This document shows, piece after piece, positions 9,169-18,444 of a DNA stretch of 64,000 nt. Under the pieces are notes generated by a model. The model made no database searches, was not told the DNA's origin, and was given only the letters and a program-made list of their open reading frames with translations. The position numbers and the translations under genes were made by a program. Within the stretch, counting starts at the first letter, position 1. Every line of letters begins with the position of its first letter. This stretch comes from Anabaenopsis elenkinii CCIBt3563 (GTDB lineage Bacteria; Cyanobacteriota; Cyanobacteriia; Cyanobacteriales; Nostocaceae), in the NCBI RefSeq assembly GCF_015245355.1, contig NZ_CP063311.1, forward strand, positions 161,911-225,910, written 5' to 3'.

Positions 9169-9881
9169 TTACTTAATGCTTGTAGGGCTAAAGCTAAATC
9201 CGCTGTGAGTTTTTGGGCATTTTGTTTGACATTTCCCATAGTGTAATCAATTACATTTAATCCAGTTCCAATATCAATCTTTACATCTGTGCCCCACCCA
9301 GGATAAAGTTGACTGTACTTAATATTAATAGGTATAATTTTGATATTTAATCCCGGCTGGGTAGATTCAGCAGTCAAAGAGAGACGACCAATTCCTGGTT
9401 TTAAGGGGTGAACTTGACCATCGCGATAAATATCACCTTCTGGATAAATAACTAATATTTCCCCTTCTTGAAGCAATTCAACAGCATGACGCAGACTAGC
9501 AATAGCTGGACGCTGAGGATCCACAGGAAACCCTCCCATAGTTCTGACGAAGCAGCCCTGTAGTCCTTTACATTCGTCAATACTGACCATAAACCTTAAA
9601 TCCCGCCCTGTGACATAGCGACCACCAGCATAGGGTAAAAGCAGTGAATCCCAGCGTGAGCGATGGGTAGGAGCTAGGATCACAGGGCCATTCAAGGGAA
9701 TATTTTCCTGTCCACTGATGTCAATTTTACCAAAGAATAATGGTAAAAGAAGCTGTCCTCCTAATAGATACAATAAAGGACTTAACCAAGGAGATATCCG
9801 CGAGGTAAGAGTATTTTCCGTAGTATTACTCGTAAATTTAGTATAAACTTGCATAATCATAGTAAGTATTGGTTGTCCCAT
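9123..9881 (-). CDS. 1-acyl-sn-glycerol-3-phosphate acyltransferase (PlsC family)
   Basis: This membrane-associated acyltransferase of 252 residues is expected to add the second acyl chain to lysophosphatidate in membrane lipid synthesis. The HX4D catalytic motif is HRSRWD, the glycerophosphate-binding motif is seen as VRTMGGFPVDP, and a third block is YPEGDIYRDG. A hydrophobic segment (LSPLLYLLGGQLLLPLFFG) anchors the N-terminus. Several Met codons near the start (residues 1, 8 and 10) leave the exact start open. The gene overlaps the 3' end of the protease gene by 46 bases on the other strand. The exact acyl acceptor is inferred. Confidence 0.88.
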   Translation of the reverse strand: MGQPILTMIMQVYTKFTSNTTENTLTSRISPWLSPLLYLLGGQLLLPLFFGKIDISGQENIPLNGPVILAPTHRSRWDSLLLPYAGGRYVTGRDLRFMVSIDECKGLQGCFVRTMGGFPVDPQRPAIASLRHAVELLQEGEILVIYPEGDIYRDGQVHPLKPGIGRLSLTAESTQPGLNIKIIPINIKYSQLYPGWGTDVKIDIGTGLNVIDYTMGNVKQNAQKLTADLALALQALSNQESKISATPITNDQ

Positions 9882-9953
9882 CAGCCAAGGAATCGTTGAT
9901 TAATTAAACCCTACTGTCTGTTTGGTAAATTGTCTTAGGACTACTGGACAGTT

Positions 9954-10448
9954 TTAGATCTGTCCATGGTTTTGCTGACGACGATTTGCAAACCAGGCTT
10001 GTAATTGCTGACGACAAGTTGACTCTAAAATACCTCCCATGACCCTGAGACGATGATTAGAAGCTGCGCCATCAGGGATATTGGTAACAGTACGAACCGC
10101 GCCAGTTTTAGGATCGTCCACTCCATAGATCAGCATTCCTAAACGTGCTTGGACAATAGCACCTGCACACATGGGACAAGGTTCTAGGGTGACGTACAGG
10201 GTGCATTGATTTAAGCGCCAATTATTGCAACTTTTAGCAGCTGCTCGTAAGGCGATGATTTCTGCGTGAGCTGTGGGATCTTGGTCGCGTTCTTTTCTGT
10301 TTTCTCCTGAAGCAATCAAATTTCCAGTAGCATCAACAATTACAGCACCTACTGGGACTTCACCAGCATCAGCGGCGTTTTGTGCTAAGTCTATAGCGCG
10401 ACTCATCCATTGGCGATGTATGAGGTATTCTGGATATTCAATTAACAT
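9954..10448 (-). CDS. tadA: tRNA adenosine(34) deaminase
   Basis: TadA converts A34 to inosine in the anticodon of tRNA-Arg(ACG). The 164-residue protein shows the zinc-deaminase signature HAE (residues 61-63, Glu as proton shuttle) and PCPMC (90-94) supplying the two cysteine ligands. The flanking pattern GEVPVGAVIVD and ENRKERDQDPTAHAEIIALR is typical of TadA rather than of cytosine deaminases. Translation could also begin at Met15 (MSRAIDLAQ), where most homologues begin to align. The grxC gene lies just downstream on the same strand. Confidence 0.95.
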   Translation of the reverse strand: MLIEYPEYLIHRQWMSRAIDLAQNAADAGEVPVGAVIVDATGNLIASGENRKERDQDPTAHAEIIALRAAAKSCNNWRLNQCTLYVTLEPCPMCAGAIVQARLGMLIYGVDDPKTGAVRTVTNIPDGAASNHRLRVMGGILESTCRQQLQAWFANRRQQNHGQI

Positions 10449-10480
10449 TGGGACTTAGTGTTAGTCAGGTCAGGGCTTTT

Positions 10481-10819
10481 TCAAGCCCCTGGCTTTAGGC
10501 GTGGTATTTCTGGTACACTGGCTAATAGTGAATCTAGTTGAGCTTGTTTATCTAGCTGATAAAGGTCATCACAACCACCAATGTGCTGATTATTGATGAA
10601 GATTTGTGGTACTGAACGGCGTCCATGAGCACGTTCAGCCATTTTTGCTCTAGCTGCTTCGTCGCCATCGATTTTATACTCAGTAAATCTTGCACCTTTC
10701 CACCAGAGTAATATTTTGGCACGGATGCAATAAGGACAGGTTTGCCAGGTATAGATTTCAATATTTGCTTTAACGCGTTCTGGATGGCGACCAAAAATGG
10801 GGTTGAGGAAATCCAGCAT
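10481..10819 (-). CDS. grxC: glutaredoxin 3 (dithiol, CPYC)
   Basis: This 112-residue dithiol glutaredoxin has the active site CPYC (residues 28-31). The cis-proline and glutathione-binding blocks are RRSVPQIFINNQHIGG and CDDLYQLDKQAQLD. It reduces disulfides and glutathione adducts with glutathione in the cytosol. The N-terminus carries about 18 extra residues before the thioredoxin fold. It lies 32 bases upstream of tadA on the same strand, so the two may share a transcript. Confidence 0.95.
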   Translation of the reverse strand: MLDFLNPIFGRHPERVKANIEIYTWQTCPYCIRAKILLWWKGARFTEYKIDGDEAARAKMAERAHGRRSVPQIFINNQHIGGCDDLYQLDKQAQLDSLLASVPEIPRLKPGA

Positions 10820-11053
10820 ATTTTTCTAGGGGAGTTTTTTGACAAGTATATCTTTTACTTAACGATGGTCGGTCAATATAGTACTAATATACTATAAAAT
10901 AGGTGGTCAAAAATGCTTATGAAGGTCAGCAGCAAAACTTAACACTTGTCTTGGTAGATAGTATCGTCCACGTGTATCCGCACTTTGGTAGACTTGAAGA
11001 CTGAAATAGCCAAATAACAAAAAGCTAAGTCAAGCACTTAAGAGGGTGAATCT

Positions 11054-12091
11054 GTGGAAAATACACTGGGATTAGAAATTATTGAGGTAGTAGAGCAAGC
11101 AGCGATCGCGTCTGCAAAGTGGGCAGGTAAAGGCGAAAAGAACACTGCTGACCAAGTAGCCGTGGAAGCGATGCGGGAGTGCATGAACAAAATGTATATG
11201 CGTGGTCGCATTGTGATTGGTGAAGGGGAGCGTGACGAAGCTCCGATGCTGTACATTGGGGAAGAAGTTGGCATCTGTACTAAACCGGATGCTCAAAAGT
11301 ACTGTAACCCTGAAGAACTAATTGAAATTGATATTGCTGTTGATCCCTGCGAAGGCACAAACCTAGTCGCCTATGGTCAAAATGGCTCAATGGCGGTTTT
11401 GGCAATTGCCGAAAAAGGTGGTTTGTTCGCTGCGCCTGACTTTTACATGAAGAAGCTAGCAGCACCAGCCGCAGCCCAAGGTCATGTAGACATCAACAAG
11501 TCAGCAACTGAAAACCTAAAAATCCTCTCTGAGTGTTTAAACCGCGCAGTTGAGGAATTGGTGGTTGTGGTCATGGATCGTCCCCGCCACAAAGCCCTGA
11601 TTCAAGAAATTCGCAATGCTGGTGCTAGAGTCAGACTGATCAGTGATGGTGACGTTTCTGCTGCTATCTCCTGCGCTTTTGGTGGTACTAATATCCACGC
11701 TTTAATGGGTATCGGAGCAGCTCCTGAGGGAGTGATCTCTGCTGCGGCTATGCGATGCTTAGGAGGGCATTTCCAAGGACAATTGATCTACGACCCAGAA
11801 GTTGTGCAAACAGGTTTAATTGGGGAAAGCAGAGAAGGCAATCTCGCACGGTTGAAGGAAATGGGTATTAATGACCCTGACAAGGTTTATAATGCTGAGG
11901 AATTAGCCTCTGGCGACACTGTTCTATTTGCAGCTTGTGGTATTACCCCGGGTACTCTTATGGACGGTGTCCGCTTCTTTAAAGGTGGTGCAAGGACTCA
12001 AAGCTTGGTAATTTCTAACCAGTCCAATACAGCAAGGTTTGTCGATACTATCCATATGTTTGACCAACCAAAGAATCTGCAACTACGTTAG
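11054..12091 (+). CDS. glpX: class II fructose-1,6-/sedoheptulose-1,7-bisphosphatase
   Basis: This 345-residue GlpX-type phosphatase is the dual FBPase/SBPase of the cyanobacterial Calvin cycle. It shows the metal-binding blocks [19 protein letters not shown] and [11 protein letters not shown] and the substrate-binding segment [12 protein letters not shown]. The start is a GTG at 11054 preceded by GAGGG about ten bases upstream. The 234-base leader after the divergent grxC gene has no recognised regulatory site. The enzyme is cytosolic, and the family is controlled by redox state and AMP in cyanobacteria. Confidence 0.97.
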   Translation: MENTLGLEIIEVVEQAAIASAKWAGKGEKNTADQVAVEAMRECMNKMYMRGRIVIGEGERDEAPMLYIGEEVGICTKPDAQKYCNPEELIEIDIAVDPCEGTNLVAYGQNGSMAVLAIAEKGGLFAAPDFYMKKLAAPAAAQGHVDINKSATENLKILSECLNRAVEELVVVVMDRPRHKALIQEIRNAGARVRLISDGDVSAAISCAFGGTNIHALMGIGAAPEGVISAAAMRCLGGHFQGQLIYDPEVVQTGLIGESREGNLARLKEMGINDPDKVYNAEELASGDTVLFAACGITPGTLMDGVRFFKGGARTQSLVISNQSNTARFVDTIHMFDQPKNLQLR

Positions 12092-12207
12092 AGACTTGAG
12101 GGGGTGGAGACTGGGGAAGAATATTCTTTATCCCTGGGACTTCATCCCCCAATCTTTATAATCAATTATCGAATAATCAATCATCCATTAGCAATTACCG
12201 ATAAATA

Positions 12208-13494
12208 ATGAATATTATCGTGGTGGGGTTAAGCCATAAGACCGCCCCAGTAGAAATCCGGGAAAAGCTAAGTATTCCAGAACCACAAACCGAAACAGCT
12301 ATCGCTAATCTGACTAGCTATCCCCATATTGATGAGGTGGCAATACTTAGCACTTGCAACCGTTTAGAAATATACATTGTCACCAGTGAAACTGAGCGGG
12401 GTATTAGGGAGGTGACCCAGTTTCTCTCTGAACACAGCCGCTTACCTCTACAGTCTCTACGTCAACACTTATTTATGTTGTTACATGGTGATGCTGTGAT
12501 GCATCTGATGCGAGTGGCGGCTGGTTTGGATAGTTTGGTACTCGGAGAGGGTCAAATTCTGGCTCAGGTGAAAAATACTCATAAACTGGGACAGCAATAT
12601 AATGGTATAAAAATAATTCTGAACCGATTATTTAAGCAAGCTCTCACAGCCGGTAAGCGTGTGCGTAGTGAAACCAGTATTGGTACTGGTGCGGTTTCTA
12701 TCAGTTCCGCGGCTGTGGAGTTGGCACAAATGAAGACAACTAATTTATCAGATTGCCGAGTCGCAATTATCGGTGCGGGGAAAATGTCACGTTTGTTGGT
12801 ACAACACCTGATTTCTAAGGGTGCTACACAAATTAGCATTGTTAATCGCTCTCAAGAACGCGCCCAGCAATTGGCAAATCTTTATCCCGATCAGCCTATA
12901 TATACTTATGTGCTATCAGAAATGATGGCGGTAATTGCCAAAAGTGATTTAGTATTTACAAGTACTTCTGCTACTGAACCTATACTTAACAAAAGCAGGT
13001 TAGAAAAAGTTGTCGAGCCTCATGGCTCTTTGATGTTATTTGATATTTCTGTGCCGCGGAATGTGGATGCGGATGTCAATCAACTGTCCCATGTCCAAGC
13101 CTTTAATGTGGATGATTTGAAGGCTGTTGTGGCACAAAACTATGAAAGCCGTCGCCAGATGGCTGAAGAGGCTGAAAAACTTTTGGATGAAGAGATTTTG
13201 GCTTTTGATATTTGGTGGCGATCTCTAGAAACAGTTTCTACTATCAGTTGTCTGAGAAATAAGATTGAAACCATTCGTGAACAAGAATTAGAAAAAGCCT
13301 TGTCCCGATTGGGTGCCGAATTTGCTGACAAACATCAAGAAGTGATCGAAGCTCTAACAAGAGGAATCGTTAATAAAATTTTACACGATCCTATGGTACA
13401 ATTGCGTGCACAGCAGGATGTTGAAGCCCGGCGCAACTGTATGCAAACCCTGCAAATTTTGTTTAATTTGGATGCAGGGAATTTAGCTAATTGA
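12208..13494 (+). CDS. hemA: glutamyl-tRNA reductase
   Basis: HemA reduces the glutamate of Glu-tRNA to glutamate-1-semialdehyde, the committed step of haem, chlorophyll and bilin synthesis. The 428-residue protein has the catalytic Cys50 in [10 protein letters not shown]. The middle part has the NADPH-binding Rossmann motif [17 protein letters not shown] (about residues 189-205), and a C-terminal helical dimerisation domain follows. Length is normal for the family. It follows glpX by 116 bases; these two central photosynthetic-metabolism genes may or may not share transcription. Confidence 0.97.
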   Translation: MNIIVVGLSHKTAPVEIREKLSIPEPQTETAIANLTSYPHIDEVAILSTCNRLEIYIVTSETERGIREVTQFLSEHSRLPLQSLRQHLFMLLHGDAVMHLMRVAAGLDSLVLGEGQILAQVKNTHKLGQQYNGIKIILNRLFKQALTAGKRVRSETSIGTGAVSISSAAVELAQMKTTNLSDCRVAIIGAGKMSRLLVQHLISKGATQISIVNRSQERAQQLANLYPDQPIYTYVLSEMMAVIAKSDLVFTSTSATEPILNKSRLEKVVEPHGSLMLFDISVPRNVDADVNQLSHVQAFNVDDLKAVVAQNYESRRQMAEEAEKLLDEEILAFDIWWRSLETVSTISCLRNKIETIREQELEKALSRLGAEFADKHQEVIEALTRGIVNKILHDPMVQLRAQQDVEARRNCMQTLQILFNLDAGNLAN

Positions 13495-13559
13495 CCTATC
13501 CCCCTTCCTGGCTAGAGTAAGGACAAATGGAGAAAAATCATCGATCATCAATGACACAA

Positions 13560-13919
13560 TTATCCCCTTTGTCCCATACTCCACACCTTACTCCCTAGCT
13601 TTTCGATCTGTTGGGTTTGTTCTTCGAGTCGCACCGCTAGGCGATCGCACACTAAATCACATATCTGAAATAAGATAGGGTCAGTAATTTCATAGATTAC
13701 ATTCACTCCCTCTGGTGTTCTTTTGACAATACCACCCTGTGCTAAAACTTTGAGATGCTTGGATACGTTAGCCTGTCCTAGTCCTGTTTCCATAATAATT
13801 TGTGTAACATTTTTAGGCCCAGTCTTTAAGGAACATAACACTTGTAGCCGACTCACTTCTGACAAGACTTTGAAATAATCTGCAACTTGGCTGAGGGCAT
13901 CTGGAAATATCTCTGACAT
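13560..13919 (-). CDS. ArsR-family repressor, probably (per)sulfide-responsive
   Basis: This 119-residue winged-helix repressor has the recognition helix in GLGQANVSKHLKVLAQGGIV. It has no ArsR/SmtB metal-site motif. It does have C29 (LQVLCSLKTG), at the position of C42 in BigR, and a pair C87/C91 (FQICDLVC) about one helix turn from where BigR has its second redox cysteine. BigR and SqrR sense persulfide through such a pair. The gene is divergent from a persulfide dioxygenase, rhodanese and TauE operon with a palindrome between them, so it probably controls that operon and itself. The sulfide-sensor role is inferred from the cysteines and context. Confidence 0.85.
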   Translation of the reverse strand: MSEIFPDALSQVADYFKVLSEVSRLQVLCSLKTGPKNVTQIIMETGLGQANVSKHLKVLAQGGIVKRTPEGVNVIYEITDPILFQICDLVCDRLAVRLEEQTQQIEKLGSKVWSMGQRG

Positions 13920-13946
13920 AGAAAATTAGTTGTTTTACATTTATTA

Positions 13947-13975
13947 TTGACTATCTTACCATATGGTAATATAAT
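13947..13975 (+). promoter_or_regulatory. consensus promoter whose spacer is a 14-bp palindromic operator
   Basis: TTGACT (13947-13952) and TATAAT (13970-13975) are separated by exactly 17 bases and form a near-perfect sigma-70-type promoter for the rightward persulfide operon. The perfect palindrome TTACCATATGGTAA fills positions 13956-13969 and ends directly at the -10 box. A repressor bound there would block RNA polymerase. The divergent ArsR gene starts 37 bases to the left, so the same site could also autoregulate it. The boxes and palindrome are seen; the identity of the repressor is inferred. Confidence 0.75.
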
Positions 13976-14069
13976 CTGATAAAGACAATGGACAATCTCA
14001 GAAACTAATATTGAACCACAGGTAAAATCTTTGGTTGTTAGGCAAGTCCGTTGATATGGAGAAACTAAG

Positions 14070-14756
14070 ATGTTATTCCGCCAACTGTTTGATCATGATA
14101 CAAGTACATATACTTATCTGATTGCCGACGAGACTAGCAAAGCAGCTATTCTAGTAGATCCGGTGATAGATAATGTAGAACGGGATTACCAATTAATTAG
14201 AGAATTAGGTTTAACACTGCGCTACTGCTTAGAAACACATATTCATGCTGATCATATTACAGGTACTGGTAAGTTACGTGAATTAACTGGATGTTTAGGA
14301 ATTGTACCAGAAAACGCTTCAGCTAGCTGTGCTGATCGGCAAATTCAACACGGGGAAATTCTCAAATTAGATGAGATTACCATAGAGGCGATCGCCACGT
14401 TAGGACATACAGATAGTCATATGGCCTATTTAGTTAATGGTGAAAAGCTATTAACAGGAGATTCCTTATTGATTCGTGGTTGTGGTAGGACTGACTTTCA
14501 AAGTGGTGATGCGGGTAGTTTATTTGATGCAATTACCCAACGCCTATTTACACTACCCGATGAAACCTTAGTTTATCCAGGACATGACTACCGGGGACAT
14601 ACCGTCTCCACCATCGGTGAAGAAAAGCAGTTTAACCCACGCTTCCAAGGACGGACGCGAGATAACTTCATTGAGTTCATGGCCAGTTTAAACCTACCAA
14701 ATCCCCAAAAAATCATGGAAGCAGTACCAGCAAATCAACTTTGTGGTAATGCTTGA
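14070..14756 (+). CDS. ETHE1-like persulfide dioxygenase (MBL fold)
   Basis: This 228-residue metallo-beta-lactamase-fold protein oxidises glutathione persulfide to sulfite and glutathione. The motif THIHADHITG gives H57, H59, D61 and H62. With H113 and D131 (LLTGDSLLIRGCGRTDFQ), H57 is expected to bind a single iron as in ETHE1. The segment GRTDFQSGDAGSLFDAI is diagnostic of persulfide dioxygenases rather than glyoxalase II. It heads an operon with a rhodanese and a TauE-type exporter: persulfide is oxidised to sulfite, handled by the rhodanese and exported. Expression is probably controlled by the ArsR repressor at the palindrome upstream. Confidence 0.92.
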   Translation: MLFRQLFDHDTSTYTYLIADETSKAAILVDPVIDNVERDYQLIRELGLTLRYCLETHIHADHITGTGKLRELTGCLGIVPENASASCADRQIQHGEILKLDEITIEAIATLGHTDSHMAYLVNGEKLLTGDSLLIRGCGRTDFQSGDAGSLFDAITQRLFTLPDETLVYPGHDYRGHTVSTIGEEKQFNPRFQGRTRDNFIEFMASLNLPNPQKIMEAVPANQLCGNA

Positions 14757-14788
14757 ATAGTTTAGGATTAACACCAGCAGGTAACAAT

Positions 14789-15325
14789 ATGATTTCAGAA
14801 ACTAAATTGCAATTAATTGACGCTTCCACCCTCAAAGACTGGACGGAAAAACAACAAGTACAACTGATAGACGTGCGGGAACCTGGAGAATATGCAGCCG
14901 AACATATTCCCGGCGCTCAACTTTTACCGCTGTCTCAATTCCAAGCAGAAAAAGTAGATTTTCCCCGTCACACTAAAATTGTGCTGTATTGTCAATCAGG
15001 AAAACGCTCTCACCAAGCAGCACAAAAACTGATTACTGCGGGTTTCTCAGAATTTGCTCAACTCCAAGGAGGAATTACAGCTTGGAAACAGTTAAATTAT
15101 CCCACTAAAATTAATAAAAACGCCCCCATTAGTTTAATGAGACAAGTACAAATTGTAGCCGGCTCATTAGTATTTACAGGGACGATTTTAGGTGCTTTTG
15201 TTTCACCTTGGTTTTTAATTTTGAGTGGCTTTGTTGGTGCTGGTTTAGTATTTGCTGGAGTCAGTAATACCTGTGCTATGGGAATGTTATTGGCGAAATT
15301 ACCCTACAATCAACGTGTGCAATGA
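14789..15325 (+). CDS. rhodanese with DUF2892 membrane domain
   Basis: The protein has a single rhodanese domain (about residues 8-108) with the active-site loop CQSGKRS (Cys68 counted from the ATG at 14789). Two hydrophobic segments of DUF2892 type follow (VQIVAGSLVFTGTILGAFV, LILSGFVGAGLVFAG), an arrangement like E. coli YgaP. It should move sulfane sulfur at the cytosolic face of a membrane. The frame is open back to a TTG at 14753 that overlaps the upstream stop. I prefer the ATG at 14789, which has an AGCAGG ribosome site. It sits between the persulfide dioxygenase and TauE genes. Confidence 0.9.
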   Translation: MISETKLQLIDASTLKDWTEKQQVQLIDVREPGEYAAEHIPGAQLLPLSQFQAEKVDFPRHTKIVLYCQSGKRSHQAAQKLITAGFSEFAQLQGGITAWKQLNYPTKINKNAPISLMRQVQIVAGSLVFTGTILGAFVSPWFLILSGFVGAGLVFAGVSNTCAMGMLLAKLPYNQRVQ

Positions 15326-16176
15326 TTACATGGATATTAGGACATATCCTAGCAGCCGGGATTGGTATTAGCTTAGGGTTGATTGGCGGTGGTGGATCAG
15401 TTTTAGCATTACCAACTTTAGTTTATGTCATGGAAATAGAGCCGAAATCTGCTGTAGCCATGACCTTAGTAATTGTAGGAACCGTAAGTTTAATTGGTGT
15501 AATTCCCCATTGGAAACAGGGAAACGTCAATTTAAAAACAGCATTTATCTTTGGTTCTGCTACGATGTTGGGGGCTTTTGCCGGTGCTAAAATCGCCAAT
15601 CTACCATTTATTACAGGTAATTTGCAAATGCTGCTATTTGCAATCATGATGTTGCTAGCTTCTGGGTTAATGATTCGGCGTAGTGCTAAATCAACAGTGA
15701 AACAGCCTGATATATCAGAAATTTACACCAAGCCCATTTGTAAATACTGTTGGTTGTGGCTAGTCAGCGAAGGCTTAGGGGTGGGTATATTAACAGGATT
15801 AGTGGGAGTTGGGGGAGGATTTGCGATTATACCCGCTTTAGTTATATTGGGAAATATACCAATGAAACAGGCTATTGGTACCTCGTTAGTAATTATTGCT
15901 GCTAATGCTGTATCTGGGTTTGTAGGGTATTGGGGAGAAGTGACTTTAGACTGGAATATTATCGCGTCATTCATTATAGCAGCCAGTATTGGCACTGTTC
16001 TGGGTGCTTATCTATCTCAATATGTTGATGGCAAAAAATTACAAAAATATTTTGGTTATTTTCTATTGGGAGTAGCGGCTTTGATTTTATTCCAAAACCG
16101 CAGTATTCTAGAAGAGTTTAGCCCCAAAAGAGCAGCTGATCACAATCCAAATTATCAACAAATACTGCGTATTTGA
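15322..16176 (+). CDS. TauE/SafE family sulfite/sulfonate exporter
   Basis: This 284-residue integral membrane protein has about eight membrane segments in two homologous halves. Each half starts with the family glycine motif (GISLGLIGGGGSVLALPTLVY and GILTGLVGVGGGFAIIPALVI, written as separate blocks). TauE/SafE proteins carry small sulfur anions outward. The start overlaps the stop of the rhodanese gene by four bases (ATGA), so the three genes form one operon for (per)sulfide detoxification. The export of sulfite made by the persulfide dioxygenase is inferred from context. Confidence 0.9.
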   Translation: MITWILGHILAAGIGISLGLIGGGGSVLALPTLVYVMEIEPKSAVAMTLVIVGTVSLIGVIPHWKQGNVNLKTAFIFGSATMLGAFAGAKIANLPFITGNLQMLLFAIMMLLASGLMIRRSAKSTVKQPDISEIYTKPICKYCWLWLVSEGLGVGILTGLVGVGGGFAIIPALVILGNIPMKQAIGTSLVIIAANAVSGFVGYWGEVTLDWNIIASFIIAASIGTVLGAYLSQYVDGKKLQKYFGYFLLGVAALILFQNRSILEEFSPKRAADHNPNYQQILRI

Positions 16177-16229
16177 TTTGATGGAGGTAAAGAAAAGACC
16201 GGCAGAATAACTAATTATTTACAGTTATA

Positions 16230-17012
16230 TTACTGTCCTAAATAGGCTTCTAATACTTGGGGATTGCTTTGTATTTCTGTGGGGGTTCCCTCAGCTAAAT
16301 TTTGACCCTCCGCCATCACCCAAACGCGATCGCACAAGGACATAATTACATCCATATTGTGTTCAATAATTAAGAATGTCATACCGTCTTGGCGGTTCCA
16401 AGTACGAATGCGATCGCAAATATCATCTATGAGTTTGGGATTGACTCCGGCAGCAGGTTCATCTAATAAAATTAACTTAGGATTGGTCATTAAGGCCCGT
16501 CCCATCTCCAATAACTTCCGCTGTCCACCGGACAAACCGCCAGCATATTCATGGGCTTTGTGTGCTAGTCCTACTGATTCTAGTAGTGACATTGCCTGTT
16601 CCTGGAATTGCTTTTCTTCCTGAGCTACAATGTGAGGCTGTAACTGTACTGGCCAAAACTTTTCTCCTGTTTGCTTTTGTGCAGCTAAGAGCATATTATT
16701 TAATACCGACAACCGCGAGAGAGTCCGCGCCACTTGAAAAGTGCGAACTAATCCCTGTTGGGCGATTTGGTATGATTCCAACTGCTCAATAGGTTCCCCA
16801 TCAAAAATCACTCTTCCCTTATCTGGGCGAATGAAGTTAGAAAGTAAGTTAAATAAAGTAGTTTTACCAGCACCATTAGGGCCAATTAAGCCAGTGATAC
16901 TACCTTGATTAACTTCAATTCTGGCCTCATGGACTGCTTTAACGCCACCAAAGCTTTTACAAAGTCCGCTAGCTGCAAGTAGTGGAACTAGAGGGGGTTG
17001 ATTATTCATCAT
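16230..17012 (-). CDS. branched-chain/neutral amino-acid ABC transporter ATPase (LivG/NatA type)
   Basis: This ATPase subunit has Walker A GPNGAGKTT, signature LSGGQRKLLEMGRAL and Walker B LILLDEPAAGVN, and the C-terminal extension typical of LivG (WNRQDGMTFLIIEHNMDV). In Anabaena and Synechocystis the homologues belong to the Nat system for neutral amino acids, whose genes are scattered. The frame opens at a TTG at 17078 directly after the permease stop. The ATG pair at 17012/17009 fits homologues better and is chosen here. It is co-oriented with the LivM-type permease gene immediately upstream, so the two form an operon. Confidence 0.9.
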   Translation of the reverse strand: MMNNQPPLVPLLAASGLCKSFGGVKAVHEARIEVNQGSITGLIGPNGAGKTTLFNLLSNFIRPDKGRVIFDGEPIEQLESYQIAQQGLVRTFQVARTLSRLSVLNNMLLAAQKQTGEKFWPVQLQPHIVAQEEKQFQEQAMSLLESVGLAHKAHEYAGGLSGGQRKLLEMGRALMTNPKLILLDEPAAGVNPKLIDDICDRIRTWNRQDGMTFLIIEHNMDVIMSLCDRVWVMAEGQNLAEGTPTEIQSNPQVLEAYLGQ

Positions 17013-17078
17013 AAAAAATTGACTGATAACTGTTGAGTAACCAATGTTGCAGAATATGAACTGCTTATCCTGAAGCAA

Positions 17079-18218
17079 TTACTTACCTAGGGTGAGTTCA
17101 TCTTTTTTACCTAAAATACCTTGAGGTCGCCAAATCATCAGTACCATCAAAATCAGACCAATTACCATGATGCGAAATGCGCCCAATTGGTCAGAAGATA
17201 AATTTGTAAAAATTCTCGGTAAAAATTCCCTAGTCATGGCATCGTAAGTAAAGAAAATGACAGATCCTAAGATGGTGCCAATATTATTACCAGAACCACC
17301 TAAAATTACCATAATCCAAGCATCAAAGGTAAGTTGTGGTTGAAAATTATCAGGGTAAATAGCGCTCAGTTGCCAAGCAAACAAAGCCCCAGCAATACCA
17401 GCGATCGCCCCTCCCAGCATCAGGGATTGGACTTTATAAGCAAACACGTTTTTACCCACTGCTTTGGGTACTTCTTCATCTTCACGAATAGCTTTAAGCA
17501 CCCTTCCCCAAGGCGATTGCACCAGAACTTCTAAGCGCCAGAATACAAATCCTAATACCAAAAGTGACAACAGCATCAAACCGGCTGCAGGTTGATCATC
17601 ATACAAGCCAATTAAGCCAGAAATATAAATTGCCGTTGTCAGCAGGGCGAATATAATTCCTACTCCCAGACGAGAAACTAATTCTTGCTTTTTACTGTCA
17701 GTTTTGCGAGCATCGGCTAACAGAGATTTTTGGGCGGCGCGAACCCATCGCCACAAACCCCAAAAAGTCGCCAGCGCCAACACCGTGAGCAATCCCATCA
17801 TCACCAGTCTCAAAAACAAATTGGGGGGTGTGGACAGAAAAGGTATAGGATAACTTTGGACACCAAAAGCCCCAGATACCCAGGTATCTCTCACCGGTAA
17901 TTCTTGATTGTTCACCACCAAACGAATTAATTCTCCCACGCCAATGGTGACAATAGCCAGATAATCTTCCCGTAAGCGCAGAGTGGCAAAACCAATAATT
18001 AAACCTAACAAAGCTGCTACTATTGCTCCTGTGATGGCTGATATTAGCAAGGGGATACCCTGAAGGCTTAACAACACTGTGGTATAAGCCCCCAGAGTCA
18101 TAAAAGCAACATGACCAAAGTTAATTAACCCCGTATTTCCCCACTGTAGATTCAGCCCCAAAGCAAACAAGGCGAAGATGGCGGTAGAAATTGCTAAAAA
18201 AGTGAGATATTCAACCAT
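17079..18218 (-). CDS. branched-chain/neutral amino-acid ABC transporter permease (LivM/NatC type)
   Basis: This is a 379-residue membrane permease with about ten hydrophobic segments. The LivM signature is seen in GLNLQWGNTGLINFGHVAFMTLGAY (two blocks) and FATLRLREDYLAIVTIGVGELIR, and the coupling segment is VLKAIREDEEVPKAVGKNVFAYKVQSL. An insertion of charged residues around positions 165-180 lies in a loop. It precedes the ATPase gene without a gap. The partner permease, second ATPase and binding protein are not in this window, which is usual for the dispersed cyanobacterial Nat genes. Confidence 0.92.
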   Translation of the reverse strand: MVEYLTFLAISTAIFALFALGLNLQWGNTGLINFGHVAFMTLGAYTTVLLSLQGIPLLISAITGAIVAALLGLIIGFATLRLREDYLAIVTIGVGELIRLVVNNQELPVRDTWVSGAFGVQSYPIPFLSTPPNLFLRLVMMGLLTVLALATFWGLWRWVRAAQKSLLADARKTDSKKQELVSRLGVGIIFALLTTAIYISGLIGLYDDQPAAGLMLLSLLVLGFVFWRLEVLVQSPWGRVLKAIREDEEVPKAVGKNVFAYKVQSLMLGGAIAGIAGALFAWQLSAIYPDNFQPQLTFDAWIMVILGGSGNNIGTILGSVIFFTYDAMTREFLPRIFTNLSSDQLGAFRIMVIGLILMVLMIWRPQGILGKKDELTLGK

Positions 18219-18444
18219 ACTAATTTATTTAATAGACTCTCAGCACTTAAACTCTCTAACTGTTTCCTATGTGTAGGGAATGGTCAGGGGGTAGGGTAAA
18301 ATAATCTTGGGAAGCATCACTAATTCATGGAATTAACGGGATAATCGCTCCCCAACCATAAAAACTGTATAAGGCTAGGCACCGGATGGCTCTGACCTTA
18401 CATTAAACTTGTTTTTGAAGCAATACTTTATTTGAGATTTCCCT

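Noticed and set aside
10552..10845. 97-codon leftward frame overlapping grxC
   Set aside because: It is another frame of the well-supported glutaredoxin gene.
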